Source: Solea solea (taxonomy: Eukaryota > Chordata > Actinopteri > Pleuronectiformes > Soleidae). Taken from it: a stretch of 64,000 bases of DNA. The stretch spans positions 26,581,889 to 26,645,888 of the forward strand of contig NC_081145.1 in NCBI RefSeq assembly GCF_958295425.1, in the 5' to 3' direction. A program made the position numbers and the translations under genes. The notes beneath the pieces are model-generated. The model worked only from the letters and a program-made list of their open reading frames with translations. It made no database searches and was not told where the DNA came from. Of this stretch, positions 1-12,383 are shown piece after piece. The first letter of the stretch is position 1; each line of letters opens with the position of its first letter.

Positions 1-819
1 CACAAACGCCTTTTTCTTTTCTTTTTTTTTTTTACATCCACTTTCTGGACTTTCTGGATGCAGATCGCAGGCTCCAGCTGGAAATCCAGTCCGGGATCGT
101 TCCATGTCCACGTCGTCAGTCACGCGGAGTGAAAATAAATATCCAACAAAAACAATAAAAGGGAAAGTCCAAGGTGTCACGAGACCACAGTTCCGGTGCA
201 ACCTCCAGGTCCTGGATCCACGAGTGTCAGTGATGCGTGAGCCATCGGATCCAGAGAGCGTGGGTTTACGAAAAGAAAGAAAAAGTGGTAGGTAGCTGGT
301 TAGCTACCTACGCACGCACTGAGCAGTAGTCGCCGTGTGTGTCTGAAATGTAAAATGAGGTGGACTGAGAGAGAGCGAGAGAGAGCGAGAGAGAGAGAGA
401 GAGAGAGAGAGACGTGAAAAATGAAAGAGGTGAACGATCGTTCCGAGAGTTTGACGAGCGAGTTTGACTGAACAGCTTCTCAGTCCGTGTCCACGCTTTG
501 TTTTTTTTTTTCTTTAAACGGCGAAGAGAAGGCGAGACGACCAACGTTCGCCTCGCGCTTGTTTACACGTGCGTCTATAACCGTCATTACACATAAGTTG
601 CCACTCATCCATCATCCATCCATCCCACCCGCCCCTGAGCCTCCATGGCTGCCCATTCAGACAGTCCAGTTCCACGTCTCTAAGGGGGCGTGGCAGAGAG
701 AGAGAGGGAGGAGGGCGCTGTGAGGTCACGACTGATCCGACCTGATCTAAAAAAAAAAAGGGGGGGAAAAGAAAAAAAATGCCCCAACGATCTGTAACTG
801 TTTTGACCTTCTTTGACCT
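1..819 (-). other. siah1: siah1 3' UTR (continues beyond the window start)
   Basis: Sequence downstream of the siah1 stop. I see no minus-strand AATAAA or ATTAAA here, so the poly(A) site probably lies outside the window. It contains a GA/CT microsatellite at 366-411 and homopolymer runs at 749-780. No other gene is seen. Confidence 0.6.
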
Positions 820-1191
820 TTAGCACATGGAGATGGTGACGTTTATGCCCAGGTTGCCGTTTTCCGCAAACAGCTGTGCGATGGACGTGTCGAACACCAG
901 GCAGTCGCTGTTCATGATGGCTGTGGCGATGCCCTCGTGGATGGAGCGGGGCGTGGCCTCCCAGGTGAGGCGGCGCCGGTGCCCGTTGAGCTCTAGCCGG
1001 TAAGCAAAGTTCTCGGCCTGCTTGCGCGTTCCGATGAGCTGCACGATGGCGAAGAACTGCTGGTGGCCATCGTACTTCTCCTGCTTCTCCAGCACCAGCA
1101 TGAAGTGGAAGCCGAAGCACGACTGCATCATCACCCAGTCCACGGCGCCGGGGAGGTTGATGTCCGTGGCCAGGAACACGATGTCCTCGCC
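820..1191 (-). CDS. siah1: siah1 last exon: TRAF-like substrate-binding domain
   Basis: Acceptor CCTCAG at 1197-1192, then GGC GAG GAC ATC (GEDI). 123 codons plus TAA at 822-820. Encodes the beta-sandwich substrate-binding and dimerisation domain, essentially invariant compared with human. Confidence 0.97.
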   Translation of the reverse strand, partial: GEDIVFLATDINLPGAVDWVMMQSCFGFHFMLVLEKQEKYDGHQQFFAIVQLIGTRKQAENFAYRLELNGHRRRLTWEATPRSIHEGIATAIMNSDCLVFDTSIAQLFAENGNLGINVTISMC

Positions 1192-4100
1192 CTGAGGACA
1201 CACACAGATTTGTATCTTAGTGAGGACACATTAAGCATTTCCTTAACTAGAGCTCCCACACCTTGGTTGACATCAAATTCAAGTACTTTTCAAGCACTTT
1301 CCAGGACCAATTTCCCTCAAATTCAAGGACCACGAGAAGTCAAGTGAGTCTCTCTTTGTCATTTTCTTTGGTGAGACCGAGATCTTGGAATTTTCATGTC
1401 CTAGGCATCACATGAAATTTGCGCTCTCTTGCTTAACTTTACTCGCTCATTGTGCTGTACGGAATCTTACGTTAATGCAGGGAATTAAACGGTAGGTTTA
1501 ACAGTAAATTCAAGCACTTTCAATGATCCATGTCTATTAAGGGGGGATTTTCAAAAACTTTCAAGGATGCCCAACCCTAAAACCAGGTCCTAACCCTGGA
1601 AAAAGGCCATCAAAGTTGTGGGGACCAGACAAAATGTGCCCACAAAGATAGGTTTGTATGTTTTTTTTGACATCAAAGATATAAATACAAGTACACACAC
1701 ACAGACAAGTTTAAGAAGTCTCTGTAAGACACATTTTAACCAACACAAAACCATATTAGCCGTGTTTTAAACAAGATGACTGAAGTTAAAACAAAAGCTA
1801 TAATTAGACATATTTTTTAAGTTTTAAGCCAAAAATTGACCCCAATATCGACATTTGCCCTGGCGTATGAATTATGGTATTGCACGAAGGACGACAAGAC
1901 ACCACCAAGTTTTGACCCACCATTAGGTTTTTAAAATGGTTGGTTGTTGGATACCAATATCACAAACTGGATTAAACATGAAAAGGTGATCTTGATCCTT
2001 CCCTTGTTATTTTACCTTTGAAATGTATATTAAAGTGCATTTTATTGTGTATAATGTGCATTATGTTTTTGTGCATGGGAGTCGCGGTGTCTCTCACCTG
2101 CAGCGTGGTGATGGACTTGTGCTGGTGCATCAGGTGAGGCATGACGGCGTCCAGCGAGCCCTGCCACTTGCAGGAGGCGCCGGGACACGGGCAGGAGTAC
2201 GGCCGGAACTCACACAGCTCTTCGTGCTCTGTCTTGTCGGTGTGGGGCAGGGTGACTTCGCAGCCCGACGAGGCGTACTTACAGGGGAAGAGGACCGAGT
2301 TTGCTACCTTCTCCATGGCCAGGTTCCTGATGGAGCCCAGCGGACCTCGACAGGTCGGGCAGCAGGTGAGCTTTGGCCGGCAGTTGGAGCATACCTGACG
2401 AGAAACAAGTCAAATCAGTGACTACGTCTCATCCCTACTCTGTTTCTCAGTCAGAAGAAAAAAATAATCTATTTTGCTGATCTCAGACAGCAGAAGAGGA
2501 CATTGATGATGATTACATGTCTGAATACTCTGTTGTGCGACACTTATGGCCATGGAAGACAAAAGTGTCACCCCAACAGCAGAGCTGCAACTAACAATTA
2601 TTTCCATAAATCATTCATCTGTCGATGTTTTTCTTGATTATTCAATTAGTTGTCTGGTCCATAAAATGTCAGAAAAAGTTGATAAATGATCTTCAAAATG
2701 TCTTATTTTGCCACCAAACAACAATTAAGTTTTAATTATTTCTTTGTCATATGGTGCAAAAAAAACAAAACAGAAATAACATTTACATGTAAGAAGCTGT
2801 TCCAACCAGTAAAATGTGAATATGTTCTAGTTTCTTTGCTCCATATAACAAATCATTAAAAATGAATACATTTTATTTATTCTGGAAAAAAAAAAATATT
2901 TGAGAACATCGCCATTTCCAAGTCTGGTAAACACTGATAAACATTTCCTGACATTTTACGGACCCGAGTTGCAGCCCTTAACATCAGCAGCGTTTATTTC
3001 CAACTTCCAATATCGATAGAAACCCTTTACAGTGTCTTTTATTAGCCGTTTTAGTCGTTAGCTCTAAAGAAATCGACATAGCCTACCATTTAAAAATGAG
3101 GGGACAACAGCAGGGCACTGCCGCACCCTCTGTGCACAACCTCTACTATTCATTGCTAAACACTCCTAGTAATCTGAAAGCCAGGACAACAAATTTGTGC
3201 AGTCTGGTCCGGGATGGACTGAAACCTACCAGATGTCCCGACTGGCACTGCAGGATGGGGGGCAGAACATAGTCGAAGCAGACCGGACACTCAAACAGAC
3301 TGGCCAGGTCACTGTTGGAGGCTGTGGTGCCTGTCAGGGTGGGCACGCGCTGGGAGGGGGGGCACTTGGAGGTTCCTGTCGGCAGCGCGGTGGCAGTCTG
3401 GCGACTCATTTCTGGTCAGACCAAAGAAACAAGAGAGAAAGAAGTGGAGTCAGACAAGAATTCATATGACGACATGTAGGAACATGCTGAACACGCATTT
3501 TATTACACACGGTGCTTTAAAATCTCTCAGTATCACGATTACATTTACATTTCCGAAAGTGACTTACAAAATAGGAATGAGCTACATAGAAGGAGTCTTG
3601 GAAATAAATCCACTCGATAGGAACAGTGGACTGACAGAGGGCGAGAGAGCAGAAGTGGATCCAAGTGTAGAAGGAGATAAGGGGTAAGGTAAGTGCTAGG
3701 AGAGAAGATGCTCTTGAAAGAGCTGGCTCTTCAAGAGCATCTTGAAAATAGACAGGGATGTCCCCTGTTCTGGTAGTGCGTGGAACGACACACGAAAAGG
3801 TGTTGATAACGCCAGACAACAACCCTTTGATGAATGGAGTAGAGGAAAATACAAAGCAAGACGAGCAGTGCGATACATCACAACACTGCACGGGCAAATA
3901 TCGTAGGCCGCCAATTCATCGGTCTACCTCTAATTTACAACACCTGCTGTTGTCCCAGCAACCAGTGTAACAGATGTATTGATTTGTTTGGTCAATAACA
4001 GCCAAGCAGAAAACTGAACTCAGATGTGCTGTGTGTGTGTGTGTGTGTAGCTGCTGTTTCCTAACGTGCTGTGCAGTTGCCTTGGTAACGAGTTTGTAGT

Positions 4101-7003
4101 TGAGTGTGGTTTTGGCCTGCGGGGCAAAGGAAAGAACAGAGGCTGGAGAAGAGGCCAGAGAAAAATGATGGGCAGGAGGAGAACAGGTATGTGTTGTTGA
4201 ATAAAGAGGAGGAGGAGGAGGAGGAGGAGGAGGAGGAGGAGGAGGAGGAGAAGAACCTCGGAGGAGTGGACAGACATCAGTTTTAAATCTGAACAGGACA
4301 AAGTGTAGCCACTGTCCCACACCGGAATCAACGCAGCCGTTTTTTAAAAAACATACATGGCTGCGGTCCTCAAAAATACACCACGGTCCATCCACAGACC
4401 CAACAGCAAGTACACCATTACCTCGATGTCCTTCATTGTTTGTATCTTAATACCCAAGTACAGCTGAGTAGTGCAAGAACTGTATAATGAAAAACGCCAT
4501 TACTCTGTATAAGCAAAAAATAGAGACCTTTGGAAAACGTTACCCACATTTACTTCCCGATTGCTTCTTGTCAACCGTGACTCGACTGTCAGGGGTGAAC
4601 ACAAAAAGCTCTGCTAACATTTAGACATGCGTCTAAAAACAGAAACCCCTGCTCTGGCTTTCAACCGATGTCGTTTATTGTTAGTTGCTGTTCCTGTTCA
4701 CACCTGCACGCTGTGTTATCCGTGTTGGTATAGACAGAATACGTCTGACATGGAGCTAAAAGGAGCTTTTTTTTTTTAAAATAACACTGGAGCAGTTCAG
4801 TTGGATCATGACAGCGCGTGTCCTGACATTGTTCATCCTTTTTTTTTTTTTTTTTTTTTAAAGCTGCTGCTCACATACAGAAGGAGGCAGCAGCACAGGG
4901 AGATCCCAAAGCAAGAGAGCAGAAGGAAGGATAATGTGTGTGGGAGGTGAAGACAAGAGAAGCAAAATCAAGTGGTGGTAATAAAGTGTGGCATTATGAA
5001 GACAGACAGTACCACAGCTGGGGAATTAACACCCACCAACAAAGTGCTGCCAAAGCTAGCAGCTAAATTTAGCAATATATATATATATACATATATAAGT
5101 ATAAATACATGTTTTGAAGCCAGGCACCATCAAAGTTAGTCTTTTTTTCCTCTAGAAATCAAGTTTCAGCATTTTATTGGCTTAGTACAAAGTCAAGCTT
5201 TTTGAAGAGGATCCAACAATAGTGACCTGTATTTAATGAACACATGAAGGAGCCAATAATGTGTTTGATTGACGGATGAGAAGGGTGTCTCTCCCCCCTC
5301 CCATCCTCTCCACCTTCTACAGAGGGACCATCGAGAGCCTGTTGACCAGTGGCATCTCTGTCTGGTCTGGGAGCTGCAAGGCCTCCGACTGGAAGTCTCT
5401 GCAGAGGGTGGTGAGAACAGCGGAGAAGATCATTGGGACTCCACTCCCACCCATCAAGGACATTGCACACAGGCGCTGCCTAACCAGGGCTCGCCAGATC
5501 ATCAATCCTGTTTTTCTTTTTGCACTACTTTTATATATATTTATATTCAATAAAAACATACTTTTTTTTTTTTATTTATCATAGTTTGGCTGAAGAGTTG
5601 GATACATGTATTGACATTTACAGTAAGATAAAAGACATTTCCCATCAAAACTCAGAAGTTACAAAATTCAATGCTATGTGTTGGTTCCTTATCTGCAGCC
5701 AAGCAATGAAATTTCGTTGCCAGTTTTCACTGCTGTGTTTTCTGTGCAATGACAATAAAAGGAAGTCTAAGTCTAAGTCTAAGATTTCCTGTTGACATTT
5801 TCAGATAGTAATTTCAGGATAAATCTGATGCCGTTATCTGCGTCATAATCGCCATCTCTCGCATCTTTATTTGTTGTTGACAGCACTGAGTGGCCATCTC
5901 GGGGTAAATCATACTCGCGCGCACAGCCTCGACGAGTGAAGAGCCAGGAACTGGATCTGATGTGGAGTTAACGGCTGACTGACACCGCACATGCCTGCCT
6001 GTAAACACATCTGCTGTGACTGTCTTAGCAGCTATTTATAGAGCCTCTTAGCTGGCTAGCATGCTAGCAGCAACGCAGAGGGCAGTGGGAAACCAAATTA
6101 GCTCAGGATGTCGTGCTAGGCCAAGGCCAGGGTCACAGTCAAGCGAGCATGCAACGCCGGTGTTGTAATGTATAGAAGTGCAAATACTTCTTTAATCTAC
6201 TTAAACACAAAATTCACATTATTGTACTTTATAGAGCTGAAACAATTACTTGATTCATCGGTCTGAAGCTTTTTTCATAAAAACAAGATTTTTAGTTTCT
6301 CAAATGTGAATATTTTCTGATTTCTTTGCTCCATATAACAAATAACTCATTAAAACTCAATCATTTCCAGGTTCCAATAATCGACAGATTAATCGATGAT
6401 GAAAATAGTCATTGGTTGCAGCTCCAGTCCTTTACTTCGTTATTTATACTTTACATAACCACCACATTTCCTAAATAAATTGTGTACTTCCTACTAGGGG
6501 CGTCATGATTCTCCAAATCCTTGATTCGATTTGGTCTTTGATTATTAAGGTCACAATTTGATTAGACTGTCAATCTTTCTGATTGAACTGAAGAGAGTGT
6601 GTTGAGTCGAGTCAAGTGCCATAAGGGAGCAGCACAACACTATAGCACCACTGTGATGAACACTGACGTCAGCTCGGTGAGCAGAATGAATGTATGGTAA
6701 GTGAAATATAGCAACACTGGACCTGGACCAGGAGGCCTGGACAGGGGGAGGTTTAATGATCTTACAGCAGAGAGAGATGGAGGAGAGATGCCAAACCAAA
6801 TCCCAGTAGAACTTTATGAAAATTAATTGCGTTGATAGGAATGTCAAAGATTTTTGGAATGTTTTATTTATTTATTTTTATATATATGTGTGTTTTTTTA
6901 TATATATAAAAATTTTTTATATAAAAAATGTATATAAAAAGATATGTATACACATACATATATATACACATATATATATATACACACACACATATACATA
7001 CAC

Positions 7004-7052
<49 letters not shown>

Positions 7053-8845
7053 CACAATATTATATATATGTGTATATATATATATATAACAATATATCTG
7101 AATTCTGAAAGGATACAACTGCTCTGTTTTTCACTAGAGCACAAAATGCAGCTCAGTTGTGACTGATGTGATTAACGCATTGCTTCTGATTGATTGAGCT
7201 TCACACAGGCTCTTGGGAATTTGAGGGCAAAAATGGCAGCACAGGCGGTTGGTAGAAGAGTTATGAGCACGCCGTGTCAAAGCTGCGTCCACTTTAAGAC
7301 AGGGTTTTAATCGTTTCATTTAGTAGAACAGTGGTTTTAAAAACGTAACTTATGGCAAAACTCTGCAGCCTAGCACTACAATAGCTAGCATGCAGCATGT
7401 AAGGCTAAAACAAGTAGCAACATGTACAACTGAAGAGAGTGTGTGTGGGGGGATAAACACATTATCACTGGTTCAACTGGAACATGGGGGCTAAGAGGTG
7501 ACACCGCTAAGATAAAGGCAAATTACAGATAAGCAGGGACCAGTGCACTAATTTTAAGCAGGAGGTTTCAAAATAGCTTTACAACACGGGTGTCAAACTC
7601 TGGCCCTACGACTACGATTGATTTCCCCCATCACACCTAGACCAACGTCCAGCCACAAAAATGCATAACACTTAAATATTTAACCCCCCTTAGAAAATCA
7701 GGTTTACGGGCCCTTTCTTTTGTGTATCGTTCCTATTCGACTGGATTGAAGCCTAGAAGAATTCACACATTGAATATTTTGTGTTGTTTGCGAATGGAGA
7801 AGAGGAGAGGAGAGGAGAGAATTTGTCTGTTGCACTGTTTGATAGTGGGACAACCATGTCACGGTATACTGTTTGCTTTGCAACAGCCTATCTGTTACAA
7901 AGCAAAGAGTTATAATATCTTATTTGCCTAATTTAATTTTTCAAATGCAAATACACACACACAAATCACACTGTGTCGCTAAAAGCAACTCACTACATCC
8001 ATGGCATATTGACATTTCCTCTTTCTACTACTGCTGCTCGAAAAATAAACTGAAAAATGGGCAACTAATACAATATTTAACCTTGACTTTGTCAGGCAAA
8101 AATAGTAAGCCTAAACACAGGGGCAGTGACAAATTAGCCATTCAAAAAAGGACACAACTGAGGTCCATGAAAATGATTGTCCAATGTCTACATTGAGACG
8201 ATTCAAGCCACCTTATTAGTCCCACAATAGGTGACAGTTACAGTACCACAGCAGCAAAGACAGTAAAGGTGAAGTTAATAGTTTAGTACACATGCACACC
8301 AGGATTGCATGCGAGTGCTATGTGCCGTGTATATTTAAAAAAACAAAACGATTCTGAAAACAGTCACTAACCGTTTCCCTGTCTCACCTGAGCTTGTGCA
8401 AACAGAGTGCCAAACCTCCCCCAACACCAAAATAACAACAAAAACGGCTCTTCACAAAGGGTGTTAGAAAATAGAATTGAATCACAGGCTTACATTAGAG
8501 TGAGGAGAGAGAAAATGAGTGAGTCAGCTCAGATAGAGAAAGAACAAACAGCACATGCTTGTGTGTCTTTTATGGCGGCGGCATGAAGGATGACAGCAGA
8601 AAGGAGAGCAGACATAAACAATGACTCGGCACACAGAAAAGGAGCAGAATGAAAGGCTGTTAGCAGACGGGCACACTTTGTTGTGTTGCAGGAAAAAGAA
8701 CACGGTGAGCACGGTGCTGCCCAAACAGTGTGAGCTCAACAAAACAGAATGGGAGGAGTTAAGAAGAAGGTACAGAGGAAAACAAACACACGTGAAGATG
8801 TAAAACAACAAGAGAGAGGCAACATTAATACTGACCTTCGTCCAT
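820..8845 (-). CDS. siah1: siah1, E3 ubiquitin-protein ligase Siah1 (complete spliced CDS)
   Basis: RING-type E3 ligase that ubiquitinates substrates for proteasomal decay; acts as a dimer in cytosol and nucleus (family knowledge). CDS = complement(join(820..1191, 2098..2394, 3230..3411, 8836..8845)), 861 nt, 286 aa. Every junction is GT-AG and in frame. Order: short N-terminus; C3HC4 RING with CPVC at residues 45-48 and the catalytically important His at 63; two SIAH-type zinc fingers to about 157; TRAF-like substrate-binding domain to the C-terminus GINVTISMC. The protein is nearly identical to human SIAH1 (282 aa) from its second Met. The start is ATG at 8845, giving MDEEMSRQ; zebrafish Siah1 has, from memory, the same extension. 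Upstream in the spliced leader the frame meets TGA with no earlier ATG. The internal ATG at 3409 has a better context and could also be used. Identification is essentially certain; the choice of start is slightly less so. Confidence 0.97.
1192..2097 (-). other. siah1 intron 4 (906 bp)
   Basis: AT-rich intron. It includes a partial copy of the repeat family listed at 25,002 (about 1840-1970) and, at 1500-1600, sequence resembling the CCTAACCC-type minisatellite also seen at 51.5 and 60.9 kb. No coding signal. Confidence 0.7.
2098..2394 (-). CDS. siah1: siah1 exon 4: second half of RING and SIAH zinc fingers
   Basis: 297 nt, 99 codons, phase 0 at both ends. Acceptor CGTCAG at 2400-2395, donor GTGAGAG from 2097. 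Encodes VCSNCRPKL, the remaining RING ligands, then the Cys/His-rich SIAH zinc fingers ([20 protein letters not shown]) and ends TTLQ. Confidence 0.97.
2579..2985. repeat. hAT-like MITE (repeat family A) in siah1 intron 3
   Basis: Non-coding AT-rich element. It has inverted ends built on GCTGCAACTAA (left) and GAGTTGCAGCCC (right), the usual look of short hAT-derived fish elements. Its core, TTTCTTTGCTCCATATAACA at about 2831-2850, recurs elsewhere in the window on both strands. No clear 8-bp target duplication was found. Confidence 0.6.
3230..3411 (-). CDS. siah1: siah1 exon 3: N-terminus and first half of RING
   Basis: Acceptor CTGACCAG at 3419-3412, then AA ATG AGT CGC. Donor GTAGGT begins at 3229. 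Encodes [12 protein letters not shown] through the first RING ligands (CPVCFDY) to GHL. The exon ends on a codon boundary and joins GTA TGC in the next exon, rebuilding SGHLVCSNC. The ATG at 3409 is the start used in human SIAH1 and is preceded by GAA, so it has a purine at -3. Confidence 0.96.
3535..3900 (-). repeat. dispersed repeat with L2/SINE-like tail and internal stem-loop
   Basis: The left end resembles the ATTACATTTACATTT...GACTTAC tail also seen at 55,145, which suggests an element in minus orientation. Positions 3705-3723 and 3726-3743 form an imperfect stem with one bulged base. No intact coding frame. Family assignment is tentative. Confidence 0.4.
4206..4250. repeat. (GAG)15 trinucleotide repeat
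   Basis: Uninterrupted GAG/GGA run in a siah1 intron. It produces spurious poly-Glu (plus) and poly-Pro/poly-Leu (minus) reading frames. A GT run lies nearby at 4031-4048. Confidence 0.95.
4396..5260. other. siah1 intron, no recognised gene
   Basis: AT-rich intron with a T20 run at about 4840-4859 and a short TA run at 5078-5100. Nothing coding seen. Confidence 0.6.
5275..5785 (+). mobile_element. non-LTR retrotransposon fragment (reverse transcriptase C-terminal region plus 3' tail)
   Basis: The plus-strand frame at 5276-5520 encodes [17 protein letters not shown], then [18 protein letters not shown], then [13 protein letters not shown]. This is characteristic of the end of fish non-LTR retrotransposon reverse transcriptases. 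After AT-rich sequence a terminal AATAAAAGGAAGTCTAAGTC tail (5755-5783) repeats a short AAGTCT unit, as 3' ends of such elements do. 5' truncated and dead. Confidence 0.75.
6228..6430. repeat. family A hAT-like MITE, second copy
   Basis: Shares the family A core (TTTCTTTGCTCCATATAACA at 6321-6340) and ends in GGTTGCAGCTCC. Same orientation as the copy at 2579. Confidence 0.6.
6885..7095. repeat. TA/CA microsatellite block
   Basis: About 200 bp of alternating TA and CA repeats, with a pure TA run at about 7008-7048. Reading frames here are low complexity and not genes. Confidence 0.9.
7096..8835. other. siah1 intron 2, remainder
   Basis: No gene recognised. It holds short dispersed-repeat scraps, for example GGGTGTCAAACTCTGGCC at 7589, a phrase common in fish interspersed repeats. 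Confidence 0.5.
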
Positions 8846-8892
8846 AAGATTTCCAAGTAAGGCTTTCGTCTTCTCTTGAAATGTGGGGACCT
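8836..8892 (-). CDS. siah1: siah1 exon 2: 5' UTR end plus first 10 coding bases
   Basis: 57-bp exon. Acceptor at 8895-8893 (pyrimidine-rich then CTTTCAG) and donor GTCAGT from 8835. Coding starts at ATG 8845-8843 and supplies ATG GAC GAA G; the split Glu codon is completed by AA from the next exon at 3411. Bases 8846-8892 are open in the same frame but contain no ATG, so they are 5' UTR. Very short coding exons like this are easily missed by ORF finders. Confidence 0.85.
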
Positions 8893-11825
8893 CTGAAAGG
8901 TGGAGAAAAAAAACAGGGTAAACAAACTTGATTTTGAGGAAAAAATAGCAACGGGAAACAAAATATTAAGTGTTCTATGATTCACACACACAGGGTTGCA
9001 CATACTCAGTGCAATGACTTCCAACAAAGTGTTATTCCTAACTTCAACCACAACTAGTTAATGCCTAGCCCACATTTGAACCTAAACACAATTCAAAGCT
9101 CCACAAATATGACATCCTGCCCTATTAGGACAAGGTTTTGGTCACAATGAGGACTACTGGTCCTGACAAGGTCAGTGTTTATGCCAGAAAAGTTGCTAAA
9201 GAGACACACAAACTTGGAGATTGGCAAAGCACCCACTCATGTGGAGGATAAAGCGGTAGAAGCTCAGAACTTCGGTGGCACGACCGTCCAATCACAGACA
9301 AGATTCACCAACACGTCTTCACCAGTGTGGTTGTTGTTCCGCCGTGTCAGAAGATAATAACAGCATCGCTGTTTGCAAAAGCTGTTCAGCAAGGATTCCA
9401 AGAGGAGGAAAGAAGACTAAAAGTTTTACTGAGAGAATATGAAGCAGCCGGGGTAACAGTTAGCGGTACTAAGGCTAAAACAACACGGCGTGGCGACATC
9501 CTTATTCGGCAGGCGTTTGAAAACTGTTTCTAACCCTAACCCAGTGAAAGGAAAGAGCCAAAAGTCTGCTGCCGACTTTGCCGTTATAGATAGTCCAGAA
9601 CTATTAAAACATCAGTTTTTCATCACTGCATCGTGCACAAACTGCAGATTATATTCAGATTATCTTAAATATGAATTTATCGGTTATTGTATCGGCCATG
9701 AGAAGCAGGAAATTATCAGTTGAAATTTTTCATATTGTGCATCACTAGTCAAAGTTATCTTGGAAAAAGGAAGCAGACGTACTCAGTCATTGATAGCATT
9801 TTTTGACAATTCTACAGCCATAAAATTCTACATAAATCCAGGCGGCCTGAATATCATGATGGTCATAAGAGGGTTAAAAGATTTAAAAAGACTAATAATG
9901 ACTAATAAAATGAATGAAATGAAAAAAGACAAATATTGGTATCTTTACATGCTCACAGTTGTGATACCAGTATTATATTGGATGCTAAAAGCAGTTTCCC
10001 CAGAAACTGGAAATGCACGGCCCATGTTGTCGGCGTCCATAGAGCGAAACCACGTTCAAGGCATTTAATCCTCTTACCACGCTGCTAATGCAGTGGGTAT
10101 TAGCATGAAACTTTGACAACCATTGATTCCTACTGTATAGTCTGTCGGCTGCACACTGCGTTTCCCTGCAGCGTTAATTCATATTTCATAAAGCAGATGC
10201 AGGCTCCACCCGTATGTTGAAGCTCTGAACTCAATCAGATTGAAATCTGTTCAACAACACACTGCCTGGCTTTCGCAGAACTCTCATGCTGCTCTATGAA
10301 GTCAGCGATTTAGTGTTGTTTTTTTTGATTGATGTGACCATGTAACAAAAAGATCTCAAGCATGACCTTAACAGACTTTTTTTGAATCAATTAAAAGTGT
10401 ATAATTTGTTCCTCTAAGACAGTAAACTGAATATCTTTTCTTTGTCGACAAAAACATTTAAAGAAATCTTTATTTTAAAAAGGTCTTAAAAACACAGATT
10501 AGCATCTTCCACTCAATAATGAAAACAATTTAAAATCCGCAAGCTATGAAGAAAGGGTTAAGAGCATCAACAGAGGCATTTGCAGGCATAAATCAGCCTT
10601 AAAAATGTTTTAACAAAAAGGATAATTTGACATTTACCTTGACAAATAAAGACACCCTCCTGCCATATAAAAGCCCATCTGATGACTTGTTTGGCCATGG
10701 TGAGCCAAACCCTACGAGCAAGTGTCTTTTGTCTATGCACAACAATTTCAAATGATCTCTCATCTATCACAGTGTGCCTTTGCTAGTCCCGAGTCTTGCG
10801 CAAAAACAACACAAGATCTGTGCACACCAATAGTTGAACCAGACAAGAGAAATTAAACAAGGTGGAGCCGATGTCAACAACACACTCAAAATGCAAATAC
10901 AACTGTGCTCAAAGACGCTTCGGCTTCACTGCGAGGCATTTGAATCATTTGCTTTTAAAGAATATTATAGTGACATTTTTCCAAACAGGTTAGATGTCCA
11001 TGGTGTTGTCAGACACACAGTGTAAACTCACTGTTTGGCGCACACACAAAAACAACAGTGCAGTACTAGTAAAGTCCAAACTCTTGTACTCAACAGACTC
11101 CTGATCATTTGTGAAGTGTCACATTGAAAAATGTGGTTTTCTTGTGCGTATTTATTTATCTAAACTACTACTACTACTGATCAACAACTATCACCACTTC
11201 CAACAAATCTTCTCCACAAAAAAGGTGAAAATGATTTTATATGTTAAGTGTTTGTCACTAGAGAGCAGAGCATAGGGAAAGCTTTGACTTGGTTTGTTGA
11301 CAACACTACATTTAAGTCACAAAAGTAATCGTGCAGCATGCGCCGACTAGAAAAAAGAAAAATGCACACATTTTGCTCGCTGAATAGAAGCCACCGAAAT
11401 TAGTCTTCAGGGGAATAACTACAGGGAAGGTGGATATACAAGTAACAAGCACAAGTCTTCTGGAACTGTACAAAACTTGACCTCCTTATAGCTATTACCA
11501 TCTTAAATAAACATGACAAAATGAATCCTTATTTGTTAAGATGTCGCCGAGATATACACATCTGAATGTGTTAAATGGGACTGAATGATGTTAAATTTAA
11601 AGTGTTACCAAATACCACATACCAAAATTCGTTCAAATCCAATGATTTACCAATGATAAGTGGTAGGGATTTCTTCAAATATACTTTTTTTGCAATGTCA
11701 ACAGGCAGCAGATTCTTACTAGACTTTACTGGCAACATACTTGTGGGATCAGCATACAGAATTCAGACTGATTAGTCAAAAAGTACAAACTTACTTATCA
11801 ATAGCTAACAAAAAAGGATAAAAAT
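8893..11825. other. siah1 intron 1, proximal part
   Basis: AT-rich intron. Two overlapping open stretches at 9175-9533 encode hydrophilic peptides I do not recognise. They have no start context or splice support. A short minisatellite-like phrase at 9113-9175 (CCCTATTAGGACAAGGTTTTG) resembles sequence at 51.55 kb. Nothing else seen. Confidence 0.5.
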
Positions 11826-12035
11826 CACAATACCAATAATATCACGATACAACGATTCTGTGATAATAAACCATGTGATGTGATAATTAAGTGAAACTGG
11901 CAGGAACTGCTTACTTTAGAGCGCCTTGATTTGTGAATTATAATATCGATATTTGCACTGGTGTATCAATTAACGTTTTGCTTGAGGCAGGACGGCGAGA
12001 CATCACCAGGATTTGTTTTCTAATTTTGCCCGTAT
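11826..12035 (+). repeat. repeat family B, partial copy
   Basis: Shares AATATCACGATACAAC.ATTCTGTGATAAT and the GGACGGCGAGACATCACC end with the fuller copy at 25,002-25,475. The middle is deleted. Confidence 0.6.
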
Positions 12036-12383
12036 GACGTTAAGAAGCTATTTGGACTGGCTGAACAGACTTAATCAATATTACAGGTTTTGGTAATGTC
12101 TATAACCTGAGGCAACAATATCGCTGACTGCATGAACACAGACATGTGCCGAAATTAGTATTACGCAACACAGCGATGTGATTAAACCCAATAGTGTGTG
12201 GTGTTTAGAAATGGAATCATCGAACTACGCGTTTGATGACGCCATAGGCGATGGCGACGTAATCCAAAACCCAGGCTGGCAACATGACGGAGATCAAATT
12301 AGAGGGATTAGGATAATTTGCTCTTTGTCTCCGATTACTATAAAGTGTGTGCCAACGACTACGCAGCGAGTACAAGAGGAGAC

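Noticed and set aside
680..1201. 173-aa minus-strand open frame overlapping siah1 exon 5
   Set aside because: It is an alternative-frame shadow of the conserved TRAF-like exon and contains no recognisable domain.
3916..4395. Minus-strand poly-Pro/poly-Leu frames and plus-strand poly-Glu frame
   Set aside because: They come entirely from the (GAG)15 microsatellite.
6816..7166. 116-aa Tyr/Ile-rich frame
   Set aside because: Translation of the TA/CA microsatellite.
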